Shown here: piece by piece, positions 34,634 to 45,741 of the stretch
How positions within the stretch are numbered: position 1 is the first letter of the stretch
Layout of the letters: each line of letters opens with the position of its first letter
Source: Anaerolineae bacterium
GTDB taxonomy: Bacteria > Chloroflexota > Anaerolineae > Anaerolineales > UBA11579
NCBI GenBank assembly: GCA_004297445.1
Contig: SCUK01000051.1
Location: 1 to 64,000, forward strand
Direction of reading: 5' to 3'
Length of the DNA stretch: 64,000 nucleotides
Translations under genes and position numbers: made by a program
The notes under the pieces: generated by a model
Database searches by the model: none
Seen by the model: only the letters and a program-made list of their open reading frames with translations
Told to the model about the DNA's origin: nothing

Positions 34634-34675
34634 TTGACCACCCCGAACAGCAAGTTATAATTCAGCGACTGAATT
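34634..34675 (+). promoter_or_regulatory. Promoter and perfect operator of the MarR-type regulator
   Basis: TTGACC (34634-34639) and TATAAT (34656-34661) are 16 bp apart, as at gmd. AATTCAGCGACTGAATT (34659-34675) has perfect 7-bp arms around CGA and overlaps the -10 box. The start codon at 34682 follows closely without a clear ribosome binding site. Confidence 0.75.
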
Positions 34676-34681
34676 TTAGAA

Positions 34682-35178
34682 ATGACAGAACTCATCGAAA
34701 CCTCCCCCGAACTCATCCGTGACCTCTCGCTGCTGGAAAGCATCGAGGAGGATCCGGACGTGACGCAGGCCTCGCTGGCCGGGCAAATGGGCGTGGCGGT
34801 TGGCACGGTCAACTGGCACCTCAAGCGGCTGGTGAACAAGGGCTATGTGAAAGTGCAGCGCGCCCAGCGGCGCAAATTGCGCTATATCATCACGCCCAAG
34901 GGTGTGGCACACCGCGCCCGCCTGACGGTGAACTACGTGGAGCGTAATTTCCGGCTGTACCGGCGGACGCGCGAACAAGTGGCGGCGCTGCTGGCCGACC
35001 TGCGCGCCGCGGGCCATGACGCGGTCCGCATCAATGCCGCCCAGCAGGGGCCGGAAGATGTGCTGGACATCTGCCGCCTGACGTGCCTGGAACAGGGCAT
35101 CCGGCTGGTGGACGACCCGGCCGCGCCCGAACTGCGCATTGAGGGCGTGCGGGTTTCGTTGCAAATGGGGAGTGAGAC

Positions 35179-35182
<4 letters not shown>
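34682..35182 (+). CDS. MarR-type winged-helix regulator of exopolysaccharide genes
   Basis: 166 residues. Residues 10-80 form a winged helix: DVTQASLAGQMGVAVGTVNW, then HLKRLVNKGYVKVQRAQRR and YIITPKGVAHR. This resembles the EPS-associated MarR family found in glycan clusters. A basic linker and a small C-terminal alpha/beta segment (about 95-166) follow, of unknown ligand. The palindrome over its own -10 box suggests autorepression, and the same site at gmd suggests it controls both units. It overlaps the next gene by ATGA. Confidence 0.75.
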
Positions 35183-37151
<1,969 letters not shown>

Positions 37152-37235
37152 GAATTAGGAATTGGCTAGCGGATGGCGGTATTCGTGAGTGAATACTCGA
37201 TAACCCAAGACCTGATGGACTGATGCCTGAATCGA

Positions 37236-38087
37236 TTGGATACTGACTTGAAAAGCACGACACAATCTTCTGAAACGATACGGTTGCAACCGAGCAAGGG
37301 CTGGTCGCCGCTGGATTTGGCCGACCTGTGGCGCTTCCGCGAACTGGCGTTCTTCCTGACCTGGCGCGACATCAAGGTGCGCTACAAGCAAACGCTGCTG
37401 GGCGCGTCTTGGGCGGTGCTGCAACCGCTGCTGCAAATGTTTATCTTCAACTTCCTGTTCGGCAGTCTGGCCAACCTGCCCACGGATGGCATCCCGCGGC
37501 CCATCTTCACCTTTGCGGCGCTGCTGCCGTGGAATCTGTTCAGCAACGCGCTCAATGAAGCCAGCCGTTCGCTGGTGAGCAACCGCAACATGATCACCAA
37601 AGTCTACTTCCCCAAACTGCTCATCCCGGTTTCGGCGGTGATGAGCGGCATCGTGGATTTCTCGATTGCGTTCGTCATCCTGGTCGGCATGATGGTGGCC
37701 TATAGCGTGAAACTGACGGCGGCGGTGTGGGCGCTGCCCGGTTTCCTGCTGCTGGCGCTGATGGCGGCGTTGGGCGTGGGCCTGTGGCTGGCGGCGTGGA
37801 ATTTGCATTTCCGCGACGTGAAGTACCTGCTGCCGTTCCTCTCGCAATTCTGGATGCTGGCCAGCCCCATCGCCTACCCGTTGAGCAACATCCCGGCGCA
37901 GTGGCAAATGGTGTATGCGCTCAACCCGATGGTGGGTGTGGTGGAGGGTTTCCGTTGGGCGTTGCTGGGTGGCGAGGTCTTCCCCTCCATGGCAGTCGGC
38001 CTGTCGCTGGTTGTCTCCTTCGCGTTCCTGGTCTCCGGCCTGTTCTATTTTCGGCGGCTGGAGCGCACCTTTGCGGATACGGTGTGA
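37236..38087 (+). CDS. wzm: ABC-2 type polysaccharide export permease
   Basis: About 283 residues. The start is uncertain: TTG 37236 is the longest, TTG 37248 is possible, and neither has a good ribosome binding site. LTWRDIKVRYKQTLLGASWA and LQPLLQMFIFNFLFG are the signature of ABC-2 glycan exporters, with six membrane helices. It pairs with the ATPase whose start overlaps the stop here (TGATG). It should move the lipid-linked glycan across the membrane. Confidence 0.85.
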   Translation: MDTDLKSTTQSSETIRLQPSKGWSPLDLADLWRFRELAFFLTWRDIKVRYKQTLLGASWAVLQPLLQMFIFNFLFGSLANLPTDGIPRPIFTFAALLPWNLFSNALNEASRSLVSNRNMITKVYFPKLLIPVSAVMSGIVDFSIAFVILVGMMVAYSVKLTAAVWALPGFLLLALMAALGVGLWLAAWNLHFRDVKYLLPFLSQFWMLASPIAYPLSNIPAQWQMVYALNPMVGVVEGFRWALLGGEVFPSMAVGLSLVVSFAFLVSGLFYFRRLERTFADTV

Positions 38088-39358
38088 TGACTGACTACGC
38101 CATCCGCGCCGAGGGCATCGGCAAAGAATACAAAATCGGGGTCGAGGTGGATCGCTCACCCACGCTGCGCGACGCCATCGTGCGCGCGGCTTCGTGGCCG
38201 GCGCGGGTGCTGCGCGGCGAGGCCGGGGGACCGACTGAGAAAATCTGGGCGCTGCGCGATGTCTCGTTTGAGGTCAGGCAGGGCGAAGTGCTGGGCGTCA
38301 TCGGGCGCAACGGGGCGGGCAAGAGTACGCTGCTCAAAATCCTGTCGCGCGTAACGGAACCCAGCGAAGGCTACGCCGAAATCACCGGGCGGGTGGGTTC
38401 GCTGCTGGAAGTGGGCACCGGCTTTCACCCGGAGTTGACCGGGCGCGAGAATATTTTCCTCAATGGCGCGGTGCTGGGTATGAAGCGCGCTGAAATCCAG
38501 AGCAAGTTCGATGAAATCGTGGAGTTCGCCGGAGTGGCGAAGTTCATAGACACGCCTGTAAAGCGTTATTCCAGCGGCATGTATTTGCGGCTGGCGTTCT
38601 CCGTGGCGGCGCACCTCGAGCCGGAAATCCTGGTAGTGGACGAAGTGCTGGCTGTGGGCGATGCTGAATTCCAACGAAAGTGCCTGGGCAAGATGGGTGA
38701 AGTGGCCGAAGCCGGGCGCACGGTGCTGTTCGTAAGCCACAACATGAGCGCCATCCTGCGACTGACGGAAAAAGCCATCGTGCTGGACAAGGGGCGCATG
38801 GTCTTCGCCGCGCCAACGCGCGAGGCGGTGGACTATTACATGGCCTCCGGGTTCTCGCAGAGCGGCGAGCGGGCCTGGTCGGCGGAAGATGTACCCGCGG
38901 ATGCCGCGCCGTTCCGGCCAATTGCGCTGCGGGTACGCGACCCGCGCGGCGCGGTGATTGACAGCGTGCGGGCGACTGAACCGCTGACGGTGGAAATCGA
39001 GTATGAACTGACCGCGCCGATTCAGGGTTTGCGATTGGGGGTGTACTTGCAGACCGTGCACGGCGAAGTGGTGTTCACCTCGTTTGATACCGACACGCCG
39101 GAAATGTTCCACAAGCACGGCACGCGCGAGGCCGGGCGCTATGTGAGCCGCGGCGTGATTCCCGCCAACTTCCTCAACGAAGGCCAATACCTGCTGGGCT
39201 TTAACGCCAGCGTGTTCCGCGTGAAACGTTATTTCCATGACGAGAATGCGCTGGCCTTCACGGTGGATGCAATGGGCGCGGCGGGGATGCAGTGGACCGA
39301 AGTGCGGCTGGGGCCGGTGCGCCCGGCGTTGAACTGGACCATCGAGGCAGCCGGATGA
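38087..39358 (+). CDS. wzt: Polysaccharide ABC transporter ATPase with C-terminal sugar-binding domain
   Basis: 423 residues from ATG 38087; longer in-frame extension overlaps the permease and is not real. Walker A is GRNGAGKST (73-81), the signature is YSSGMYLRL, and Walker B is ILVVDEVLAVGD. Residues about 265-423 form a Wzt-C-like beta domain, which in O-antigen exporters recognises the finished glycan end. It is coupled to wzm and overlaps the next gene by ATGA. Confidence 0.88.
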   Translation: MTDYAIRAEGIGKEYKIGVEVDRSPTLRDAIVRAASWPARVLRGEAGGPTEKIWALRDVSFEVRQGEVLGVIGRNGAGKSTLLKILSRVTEPSEGYAEITGRVGSLLEVGTGFHPELTGRENIFLNGAVLGMKRAEIQSKFDEIVEFAGVAKFIDTPVKRYSSGMYLRLAFSVAAHLEPEILVVDEVLAVGDAEFQRKCLGKMGEVAEAGRTVLFVSHNMSAILRLTEKAIVLDKGRMVFAAPTREAVDYYMASGFSQSGERAWSAEDVPADAAPFRPIALRVRDPRGAVIDSVRATEPLTVEIEYELTAPIQGLRLGVYLQTVHGEVVFTSFDTDTPEMFHKHGTREAGRYVSRGVIPANFLNEGQYLLGFNASVFRVKRYFHDENALAFTVDAMGAAGMQWTEVRLGPVRPALNWTIEAAG

Positions 39359-40920
39359 GAAACTCGAAGCGCCTGCTCAAACGCACCCTCGGCAGCCTGC
39401 CGCTGGCGGCGGAACTGGACTTCCAGCGCCGGGGCGGCAAGCCGCGGCGCGGCTTCAGCCTGCCGAAACTGGAAGAAGCCATCGGCCTGTGGGCCGAGCA
39501 GGCTGCGGCCTCGCCTCACCGCCACGACGCAGGCAAACGCGTATTGGTGTTCGGCATGCTGCGCTACTGGGTGGAGCACACCAGCCTGCTTTCCCTGGCG
39601 CTGGCCGGGTTGGGACACCGCGTGACGCTGGCGTATTTGCCTTACGGCGACTGGCGCACCCCGCTGGAAGACTTTGACCGCCGCAGCCATGACCTGTACG
39701 CCAAGCGCGTGCTGGCTCCGGCGGCGCAGATGGTGGACGTGCAGTCCCTGCTGGATGTGGAACCGGCGGCGCGGCTGCCCAAGGAACTGGCGGCGGCCAT
39801 CAAGCAGGTGAGCGTGCGCGACGTGCAGTACACCGAGCAGGTTGAAGAGATTAATATGAGCGGCACGCTGTTCAACCTGCGGCGCGAGCGCAACAGTTTT
39901 GCGGCGCGGGCGTTCCTGGCCCGGCTGAAGGCCAACCCGCCGGAGGTGGTCATCGTGCCCAACGCGCTGATACTGGAATTCGGCGCGCTGTTCCAGACGG
40001 CGCGGCACCTGGGCATACCGGTGGTGTCCTATGAGTTCGGCGAGCAGCGCGACAAGATCTGGTTCAGCAAAGATGTGGAAGTGATGCTGCAGGACACCCG
40101 TGCGCTGTGGGCAAAGTTCAAGGATGCGCCGTTCAGCGAGGCGCAATTCGAGCAGGTGCGTGGGCTGTTCACCCACCGGCGCACGGCCAGCCTGTATGAA
40201 AACTTCTACCGCAAGTGGCAGGTCACACCCTCCGAAGGGGCGCAGACGGCGCGGGCCAAGCTGGGTCTGGACGACCGGCCGGTAGCCGTGCTGGCCGCCA
40301 ATGTCATCGGTGACAGCCTGACGCTGGGACGGGCGGTGTTCAGTGAGAGCATGACGGAATGGCTGCGGCGCACGCTGCGGCACTACGCGGCGCGGCCGGA
40401 CTGGCAGTTTGTGCTCCGCGTGCATCCCGGCGAAGCGAACATGACCGGCCCCTCGGTGGCGGACCTGGCACGCGCCGAGTTGCCCGAACTGCCGGAGAAC
40501 ATGCACATCGTGGCGGCAACAGACGCAGTGAACACCTACGACCTCATCGGCCTGGCCGACCTGGGGCTGGTGTATACGACGACGGTGGGCATGGAAATGG
40601 CGATGAACGGCCTGCCGGCCGTGGTGGTGGGGAATACGCACTACCGCGGCAAGGGGTTCACGCTGGACCCGGCGAGTTGGGACAAGTATTTCGCGCTGCT
40701 GGAAGCGCAACCGCCGAAACTGACCGAAGCCCAGACGCGGCAGGCCTGGCATTACGCCTACCGGTTCTTTTTTGATTACCCGTTGCCGTTCCCGTGGCAC
40801 CTGATTCATTTCTGGGACAGTGTGCAGGACTGGACGCCGGGGCGCGTGTTCTCGGACAAGGGGATGCGGGCGTTCAAGAGTACTTTTGATGCGCTGGTAG
40901 GCGAAGAGAAAGGGAATTAG
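39355..40920 (+). CDS. Capsule-type GT-B glycosyltransferase
   Basis: 521 residues from ATG 39355. There is no signal peptide. The middle reads PPEVVIVPNALILEFGALFQ, then VSYEFGEQRDKIW. The C-terminal Rossmann half has FVLRVHPGEAN and LIGLADLGLVYTTTVGMEMA with AVVVGNTHYRGKGFT, the pattern of capsule synthesis transferases of the Kdo/KpsC-LpsZ or CDP-glycerol type. The donor is unknown. It resembles the gene at 62105 in layout. Confidence 0.7.
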   Translation: MRNSKRLLKRTLGSLPLAAELDFQRRGGKPRRGFSLPKLEEAIGLWAEQAAASPHRHDAGKRVLVFGMLRYWVEHTSLLSLALAGLGHRVTLAYLPYGDWRTPLEDFDRRSHDLYAKRVLAPAAQMVDVQSLLDVEPAARLPKELAAAIKQVSVRDVQYTEQVEEINMSGTLFNLRRERNSFAARAFLARLKANPPEVVIVPNALILEFGALFQTARHLGIPVVSYEFGEQRDKIWFSKDVEVMLQDTRALWAKFKDAPFSEAQFEQVRGLFTHRRTASLYENFYRKWQVTPSEGAQTARAKLGLDDRPVAVLAANVIGDSLTLGRAVFSESMTEWLRRTLRHYAARPDWQFVLRVHPGEANMTGPSVADLARAELPELPENMHIVAATDAVNTYDLIGLADLGLVYTTTVGMEMAMNGLPAVVVGNTHYRGKGFTLDPASWDKYFALLEAQPPKLTEAQTRQAWHYAYRFFFDYPLPFPWHLIHFWDSVQDWTPGRVFSDKGMRAFKSTFDALVGEEKGN

Positions 40921-41006
40921 GAATTGGGTAATCAGGTTATCAGGAAAACCTGGGCTGGAAGGCTACCCCTGATTACCTCATTGACCAGTTGACTGAGCAA
41001 CTGACT

Positions 41007-41840
41007 ATGACCGACAACGACATCAAACAGCAGGTGCGCGAGTTTTATGACCAGGTGGGCTGGAGCCAGGTGGCCGAGGGCGTGTACCAGAACGCGCGCT
41101 ATGAGGATTTGCGGCCGGTGGCGCGCGAGTACATTCACAAGTGCCACCTGCGGATTTTGCGGCACATCCCGGCCAGCGGCCGTTACCTGCTGGATGCCGG
41201 GTCCGGGCCGATTCAGTACCCTGAATATCTGGAGTATTCGAAGGGCTATCAGAAACGCGTGTGCGCGGATATCTCGATTACGGCGCTCAAAGAGGCGCGG
41301 GGGCGCATTGGCGAGCACGGCCTGTTCGTGGTGGCGGACATCGCCCGCCTGCCATTCAAGGACGCGGCGTTCGATGGGCTGGTGACGCTGCACACCATCC
41401 ACCACCTGCCGCCGGAGGACCATGTGCCGGCGTATCGCGGGCTGCACCGCGTGCTGGCCGCGGGCGGGCGCGGCGCGGTTGTGAACGGCTGGGACCAGCC
41501 ATTGATGGGACGATTGCTGGAGGCGCCCATCCGGCTGCGCAAGTGGCTGCGGCGCAAGAAACGCGAGCAGGAAGGCGAGGACCTGCCGCGCAAACTGGCA
41601 GAGAACACCGGCACCCACGTGGAGAAGTACAACGCCGGCTGGCTGCTGCGCCAGTTACGCCCGCACATGAAGGTGAGGATCCTCGTGTGGCGCAGCGTGA
41701 GCGTGGCGGTACTGCGGTTGTATGTGCAGTCGGCACTGGGCGGGCGGTTGTTGTTGAAGATACTGTTCTGGCTGGAGGAACGCCTGCCCGGTTTTTTTGG
41801 GCGGGTGGGGCAGTATCCGCTGGTGGTGATAGAGAAGTGA
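41007..41840 (+). CDS. SAM-dependent methyltransferase
   Basis: 278 residues from ATG 41007; TTG 40989 is the alternative. Motif I is YLLDAGSGPIQY, then CADIS, VADIARLPF and the HTIHHLPPE segment of class I methyltransferases. The C-terminal half has basic and hydrophobic helices. In this cluster it probably methylates a sugar, but the target cannot be told. Confidence 0.75.
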   Translation: MTDNDIKQQVREFYDQVGWSQVAEGVYQNARYEDLRPVAREYIHKCHLRILRHIPASGRYLLDAGSGPIQYPEYLEYSKGYQKRVCADISITALKEARGRIGEHGLFVVADIARLPFKDAAFDGLVTLHTIHHLPPEDHVPAYRGLHRVLAAGGRGAVVNGWDQPLMGRLLEAPIRLRKWLRRKKREQEGEDLPRKLAENTGTHVEKYNAGWLLRQLRPHMKVRILVWRSVSVAVLRLYVQSALGGRLLLKILFWLEERLPGFFGRVGQYPLVVIEK

Positions 41841-41850
41841 ATCACCGCGT

Positions 41851-42046
41851 GTTGTCATTCCGAGTAACTGAGCGGAGCGAAGGAGCGAGGAATCTCGCGA
41901 CGAATTCCCTTTTTGCGAAACAGGAGTTGTCGTACCAGCCCTCTACTAAGGTTGGGGTTGGTACGTAGGTGCTATTAGAGAAACAGAAGTGGGCTGTCGC
42001 GAAATTCTTCGGTCGGCGGCTGCGCCGCCTTCCTCAGAATGACAAC
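41851..42046. repeat. Inverted-repeat-bounded intergenic element, copy 1
   Basis: It begins with GTTGTCATTCCGAG and ends with CTCAGAATGACAAC, inverted copies of each other with one mismatch. Inner segments GAATCTCGCGACGAATT and CTGTCGCGAAATTC also pair partly. It fills the gap between two convergent genes. A related element lies at 55294-55476. Confidence 0.65.
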
Positions 42047-42050
42047 AGAA

Positions 42051-43658
42051 TCAGGGTTGAATGATGGCGTCAGCGGCTTCCCAGAGGATACGGGGCGAAT
42101 CGCGGCGGACGGAGAAGGTGAGGCCGTCAATCTCAAGGATGGCGTAATCGTTTGCCATCAGGGCGCGGGCCACATCCGGCTCGTCCCAAAGCTGGACCAC
42201 CACATCCGGCTGCAACTTACCAATTGAATAGGCATAATCCCACTTGGCATGGCCGGGGCGAAAGGCGGTGAGTTTGGTCCACAGCCCGCCAGGCAGGTGG
42301 GCATCCAGCGCAGCGATGACCGGGTCATTCTTGCCCAGCAGATCGATGCACGGCCGGTCGGTGAAATAGGGGATGGTCCCGGCGGTGACCACGGCCAGCG
42401 TGGCGTCCGGCGTGGTGATTTTGTTGAGCGCCAGGGCGATGCGGACGTATTCCTCGTTGCCCACGGTGAACTCCGGCCGGGCAGTGAGAATCCACTTGCG
42501 CAGGGAGCGCACATCCTCCACGGCGTTGAACTGCACCATACCGGCGAGGATGAAGACGACCAGGCCGAGATTGGCCAGGGCGCGGGCGGGCGGCCAGCGG
42601 AACTGGGCGGCGCGCTCGCCGATGAATCGCCAGAAGTCGGCAGCAGCCTGCGTGAAGAGGATGAAGAAGGCGGGCATGGCGAGCGAGATGTAGCGGTTGG
42701 CGCCGCCCTTGTGTTCCCAGGCATCGCCGCCCACATAGATGCTGTAAGCGGACTGCGCCGCCAGCAACGCGGCCAGCAGGATTGTGGCGCGGTCACGGCG
42801 GTAGAACAGAAGCGCAAACGGCAGAAGCGCCAGTGGCCAGCCGATACGCTCAATCAATTTGAGAAAGACGGCCAGCCCGTTGCCAATGCGCACCCAGGCG
42901 GGCAGACCGGTCATCTTGAGGGTGTAGGTGTTGGGCAAGGGCTCGCCGTAATAGGCAAGGCGCAGGCCGGTCTGGGCGGCGAGCAACAGGACGAGCAGGC
43001 CCAGCCCGTGCGTGAGATGGCGGCGGCGGTTGGCCGGGTCAAAGAGCATGAAAACCAGCCAGACCGCCAGGTAAGGCACGGCCATGTCGAACCGGACCAG
43101 CGTGCCGAGGCCGAGCCAGAGGTAAGGCTGCCAGGAAAAGCGGCCGGAATCAAACGCCTGTATGGCCGACCAGGCCGCCAGGCTTACGAGCAGGACGAGG
43201 ACGCTGACCTCCATGCCGAGCAGTCCCCAGTTGTTCAGCGGGCCGTAGAAGGCGGTGAGCGCCACGGCCAGCAAGGTGACGAGATGGCTGCCGGACAGCC
43301 GGAAGGCGATGCGGCGCACAATGAACAGGTTAATCGCCAGGAAGACCAGACCGGTAAGCTGGATGGGCAGGCTCATCAACCGGGCCGGGATTGGGAAGAG
43401 ATGCCAGACCGCCATGTAGGCCACCCACAGCGGGTTGGTGAAGCCCTCCACCCGCTCGCCGCCCGGGTTCCATACAAGACCCGCGCCATCGGCGAGGTTG
43501 CGGGCATAGCGCATGGAAATCATGGCATCGTCGTTGAGGATGAAGTAGCGTTCACCGCCCACTACCCACGAGGTGCGGGCGATGTAGAATGCGGCGTACA
43601 CAAGGTACGCCAGCAAGAGCAGAAGGAAAACCAGATTGGCACGTTTGTTATCGGTCAT
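42051..43658 (-). CDS. GT-C membrane glycosyltransferase, AftB-like
   Basis: 535 residues with about ten membrane helices and a soluble C-terminal part. The first loop has YFILNDDAMISMRYARNLAD and NPGGERVEGFTNPLW, the acidic-pair signature of the AftB-like arabinofuranosyl/mannosyl GT-C family that uses lipid-linked donors. It is the only minus-strand gene in the cluster. It should add sugars on the outer side of the membrane. Confidence 0.78.
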   Translation of the reverse strand: MTDNKRANLVFLLLLLAYLVYAAFYIARTSWVVGGERYFILNDDAMISMRYARNLADGAGLVWNPGGERVEGFTNPLWVAYMAVWHLFPIPARLMSLPIQLTGLVFLAINLFIVRRIAFRLSGSHLVTLLAVALTAFYGPLNNWGLLGMEVSVLVLLVSLAAWSAIQAFDSGRFSWQPYLWLGLGTLVRFDMAVPYLAVWLVFMLFDPANRRRHLTHGLGLLVLLLAAQTGLRLAYYGEPLPNTYTLKMTGLPAWVRIGNGLAVFLKLIERIGWPLALLPFALLFYRRDRATILLAALLAAQSAYSIYVGGDAWEHKGGANRYISLAMPAFFILFTQAAADFWRFIGERAAQFRWPPARALANLGLVVFILAGMVQFNAVEDVRSLRKWILTARPEFTVGNEEYVRIALALNKITTPDATLAVVTAGTIPYFTDRPCIDLLGKNDPVIAALDAHLPGGLWTKLTAFRPGHAKWDYAYSIGKLQPDVVVQLWDEPDVARALMANDYAILEIDGLTFSVRRDSPRILWEAADAIIQP

Positions 43659-43714
43659 GTGAGTTCCTTAAATCCGTGAGCCGATTCTACAACTTAATTG
43701 GAATTGGAGAGACC

Positions 43715-44710
43715 ATGGACTGGAAAGATAAAGTTGTACTGGTGACCGGCGGGACCGGGTCATTCGGCAAGAAGTTCACCCAGACGCTGCTGCGCGATGA
43801 GCAGCCGGCCAAGGTGATCGTGTTCAGCCGCGATGAACTGAAACAGCACGAGATGCAGGCAGCGGGCTTTAACCAGCCCAACCTGCGCTACTTCATTGGC
43901 GATGTGCGCGACCGCGATCGACTGACGCGCGCCATGCACGGCGTGGATGTGGTGGTGCATGCGGCGGCGCTCAAACAGGTGCCGGCCTGTGAGTACAACC
44001 CGATGGAAGCCATCAAGACCAACATCATGGGCACCAGCAACGTGGTGGAAGCCGCGCTGGATGCCGGTGTGGCCAAGGTGCTGACCTTGAGCACCGACAA
44101 AGCGGTGAATCCGGTGAACCTGTACGGCGCCACCAAACTGGCCGCCGAAAAACTGACGGTGCAGAGCAACACCTACGCCGGCGGGCGCGAGACGCGCTTC
44201 TCCTGCGTGCGCTATGGCAACGTGGTGGGCAGCCGGGGCAGCGTGGTGCCGGTGTTTCTGCAGCAACGCGCCAGCGGGCAGGTGACGATTACGGACGAGC
44301 GTATGACGCGTTTCTGGCTGTCGCTGGAGCAGGGCGTAAAGTTCGTCATCGACTGCATTGAGCAGATGTATGGCGGCGAGGTGTTCGTGCCCAAGATTCC
44401 CAGCACGACGATTGTGGACCTGGCCAAAGCAATGGCTCCGGATGCGACGATTAATTTCATCGGCATCCGGCCGGGGGAGAAACTGCACGAAGTCTTGATT
44501 TCCGAAGATGAGTCGCGAACGACGGTGGAACTGGAGAGTATGTTCGTAGTGCAACCGATGGAAGCGATGTGGTTTGGCTACGAGTGGGAGAAGAAAGGCA
44601 AGAAACTGCCGGACGACTTCCGCTACGCCAGCAACACCAACACCGAATGGCTGACGGTGGAACAGATTAAGAAACTGGTCGCCCCGTTTGAAGCCGGCGC
44701 GGTAGAGTGA
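43715..44710 (+). CDS. pseB: UDP-GlcNAc 4,6-dehydratase-type enzyme (PseB-like)
   Basis: 331 residues from ATG 43715 (GGAGAG upstream). VTGGTGSFGKKFTQTLL (9-25), SRDELKQHEMQ, AALKQVPACEYNP and STDKAVNPVNLYGATK are hallmarks of PseB/FlaA1-type dehydratases. SGQVTITDERMTRFWLSLEQ is also diagnostic. It makes the 4-keto-6-deoxy sugar that starts pseudaminic or legionaminic acid pathways, and nonulosonate synthases follow at 45742 and 60175. No PseC-type aminotransferase is in view. Confidence 0.82.
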   Translation: MDWKDKVVLVTGGTGSFGKKFTQTLLRDEQPAKVIVFSRDELKQHEMQAAGFNQPNLRYFIGDVRDRDRLTRAMHGVDVVVHAAALKQVPACEYNPMEAIKTNIMGTSNVVEAALDAGVAKVLTLSTDKAVNPVNLYGATKLAAEKLTVQSNTYAGGRETRFSCVRYGNVVGSRGSVVPVFLQQRASGQVTITDERMTRFWLSLEQGVKFVIDCIEQMYGGEVFVPKIPSTTIVDLAKAMAPDATINFIGIRPGEKLHEVLISEDESRTTVELESMFVVQPMEAMWFGYEWEKKGKKLPDDFRYASNTNTEWLTVEQIKKLVAPFEAGAVE

Positions 44711-44721
44711 AGAGAAAAAGT

Positions 44722-44750
44722 CGTCTCACGCAAAGGCGCAAAGACGAGAA
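44722..44750. repeat. CTCACGCAAAG-type intergenic repeat
   Basis: GTCTCACGCAAAGGCGCAAA and following GACGAGAAG match the repeats at 32993, 50190 and 54216. It lies directly before the ribosome binding site of the next gene. Confidence 0.6.
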
Positions 44751-44765
44751 GAAGAGAGAGCTGAT

Positions 44766-45686
44766 TTGGCAAGAGTGTTGATTACCGGAGCATCCGGATT
44801 GCTGGGGCTGAACCTGGCGATTGAGGCACAGCGCGCCGGGCATGCGGTAACTGGCGTCAGCGGCAGGCGCAAGGTGGCGCTGGACGGCGCGACGATGATG
44901 CAGGCCGACCTGTTGGATGCCGCGGCGCGCGCTCGAATGTGGGAAGCGGCCGCGCCGGAGTGGGTGGTGCATTGCGCCGCGCTGGCAGACCTGGATGCCT
45001 GTGAAAAGAATCCCGTACTGGCGCAGGCGCTGAACGCCGACCTGCCCGGCACGCTGGCCGCGGAAGCCCGAGCGTCAGGCGCGCGCTTCTTGCACATCAG
45101 CACGGATGCAGTGTTTGACGGCGAGCGCGGCGACTACACCGAAGAGGATGCCCCCAACCCGTTAAGCCGCTACGCCGAAACCAAGCTGGCGGGCGAGGGG
45201 ACGGTGGCGGCGGCGGACCCGGCGGCAATGGTGGCTCGCGTAAACCTGTTCGGCTGGAGTTTGAGCGGCCAGCGCAGTCTGGGCGAGTTTTTCGTCAACG
45301 GCCTGCGGGAGGGCCGGGCGCTAAAAGGCTTCACGGACGTTTTCTTCTGCCCGCTGCTGGTGAACGATCTGGCCGGGCTGTTGTTTGAGATGTTTGAGAA
45401 AGACCTGCACGGCCTTTATCATGTATTGAGCCGCGACAGCATGAGCAAGTATGCGTTTGGCGTGCGCATTGCGCGGCTGTTCGGCTATGACCCGGCGGTG
45501 ATCGCGCCCATCTCTTTGAAAGATGCCGGGCTGGCCACACGGCGCTCGCCGTTGCTGACATTGAAGACGGACAAGTTGGCTGCGGCGCTCGGCCATCCGT
45601 TGCCCAGTATTGATGAGGGGCTGGCGCGCTTCCATGCGCTGTATGAAGATGGCTACCCGGCGCGGCTGAAGGCAGCGGGCAAGTAA
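44766..45686 (+). CDS. RmlD-like sugar-nucleotide reductase (SDR)
   Basis: 306 residues from TTG 44766, with GAGAGAG upstream. VLITGASGLLGLNLAIE (4-20), CAALADLDACEKNP, STDAVFDG and YAETKLAGE are the RmlD family pattern. RmlD reduces dTDP-4-keto-rhamnose, but no rmlABC is near, so the substrate may be another 4-keto sugar, such as the PseB product. Confidence 0.75.
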   Translation: MARVLITGASGLLGLNLAIEAQRAGHAVTGVSGRRKVALDGATMMQADLLDAAARARMWEAAAPEWVVHCAALADLDACEKNPVLAQALNADLPGTLAAEARASGARFLHISTDAVFDGERGDYTEEDAPNPLSRYAETKLAGEGTVAAADPAAMVARVNLFGWSLSGQRSLGEFFVNGLREGRALKGFTDVFFCPLLVNDLAGLLFEMFEKDLHGLYHVLSRDSMSKYAFGVRIARLFGYDPAVIAPISLKDAGLATRRSPLLTLKTDKLAAALGHPLPSIDEGLARFHALYEDGYPARLKAAGK

Positions 45687-45694
45687 GACTGATT

Positions 45695-45715
45695 GGGCCG
45701 GGATAAGCCCGGCCC
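45695..45715. repeat. GC-rich hairpin, REP-like
   Basis: GGGCCGGG, loop ATAAG, CCCGGCCC: perfect 8-bp arms, followed by CCTACAA. Such hairpins are common dispersed intergenic units; terminator activity is possible but no U tract follows. Confidence 0.5.
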
Positions 45716-45741
45716 CTACAAAGGCACTTCGGAGAAATCCT

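Noticed and set aside
37727-38086. 120-codon N-terminal extension of the Wzt ATPase
   Set aside because: It overlaps the permease gene in another frame; ATG 38087 gives the normal N terminus.
39229-40809. 526-codon minus-strand frame over the GT-B gene
   Set aside because: Shadow of the real + strand gene; no family motifs, and Arg/His/Gln-rich as expected for antisense frames in high-GC DNA. Long frames at 7864-9345, 32070-33362, 56899-58026, 60754-62076 and 62231-63568 are rejected for the same reason.
42249-43679. 476-codon frame on the + strand over the GT-C gene
   Set aside because: It is antisense to a clear membrane transferase; its low-complexity polar composition is the mirror of a GC-rich membrane gene.
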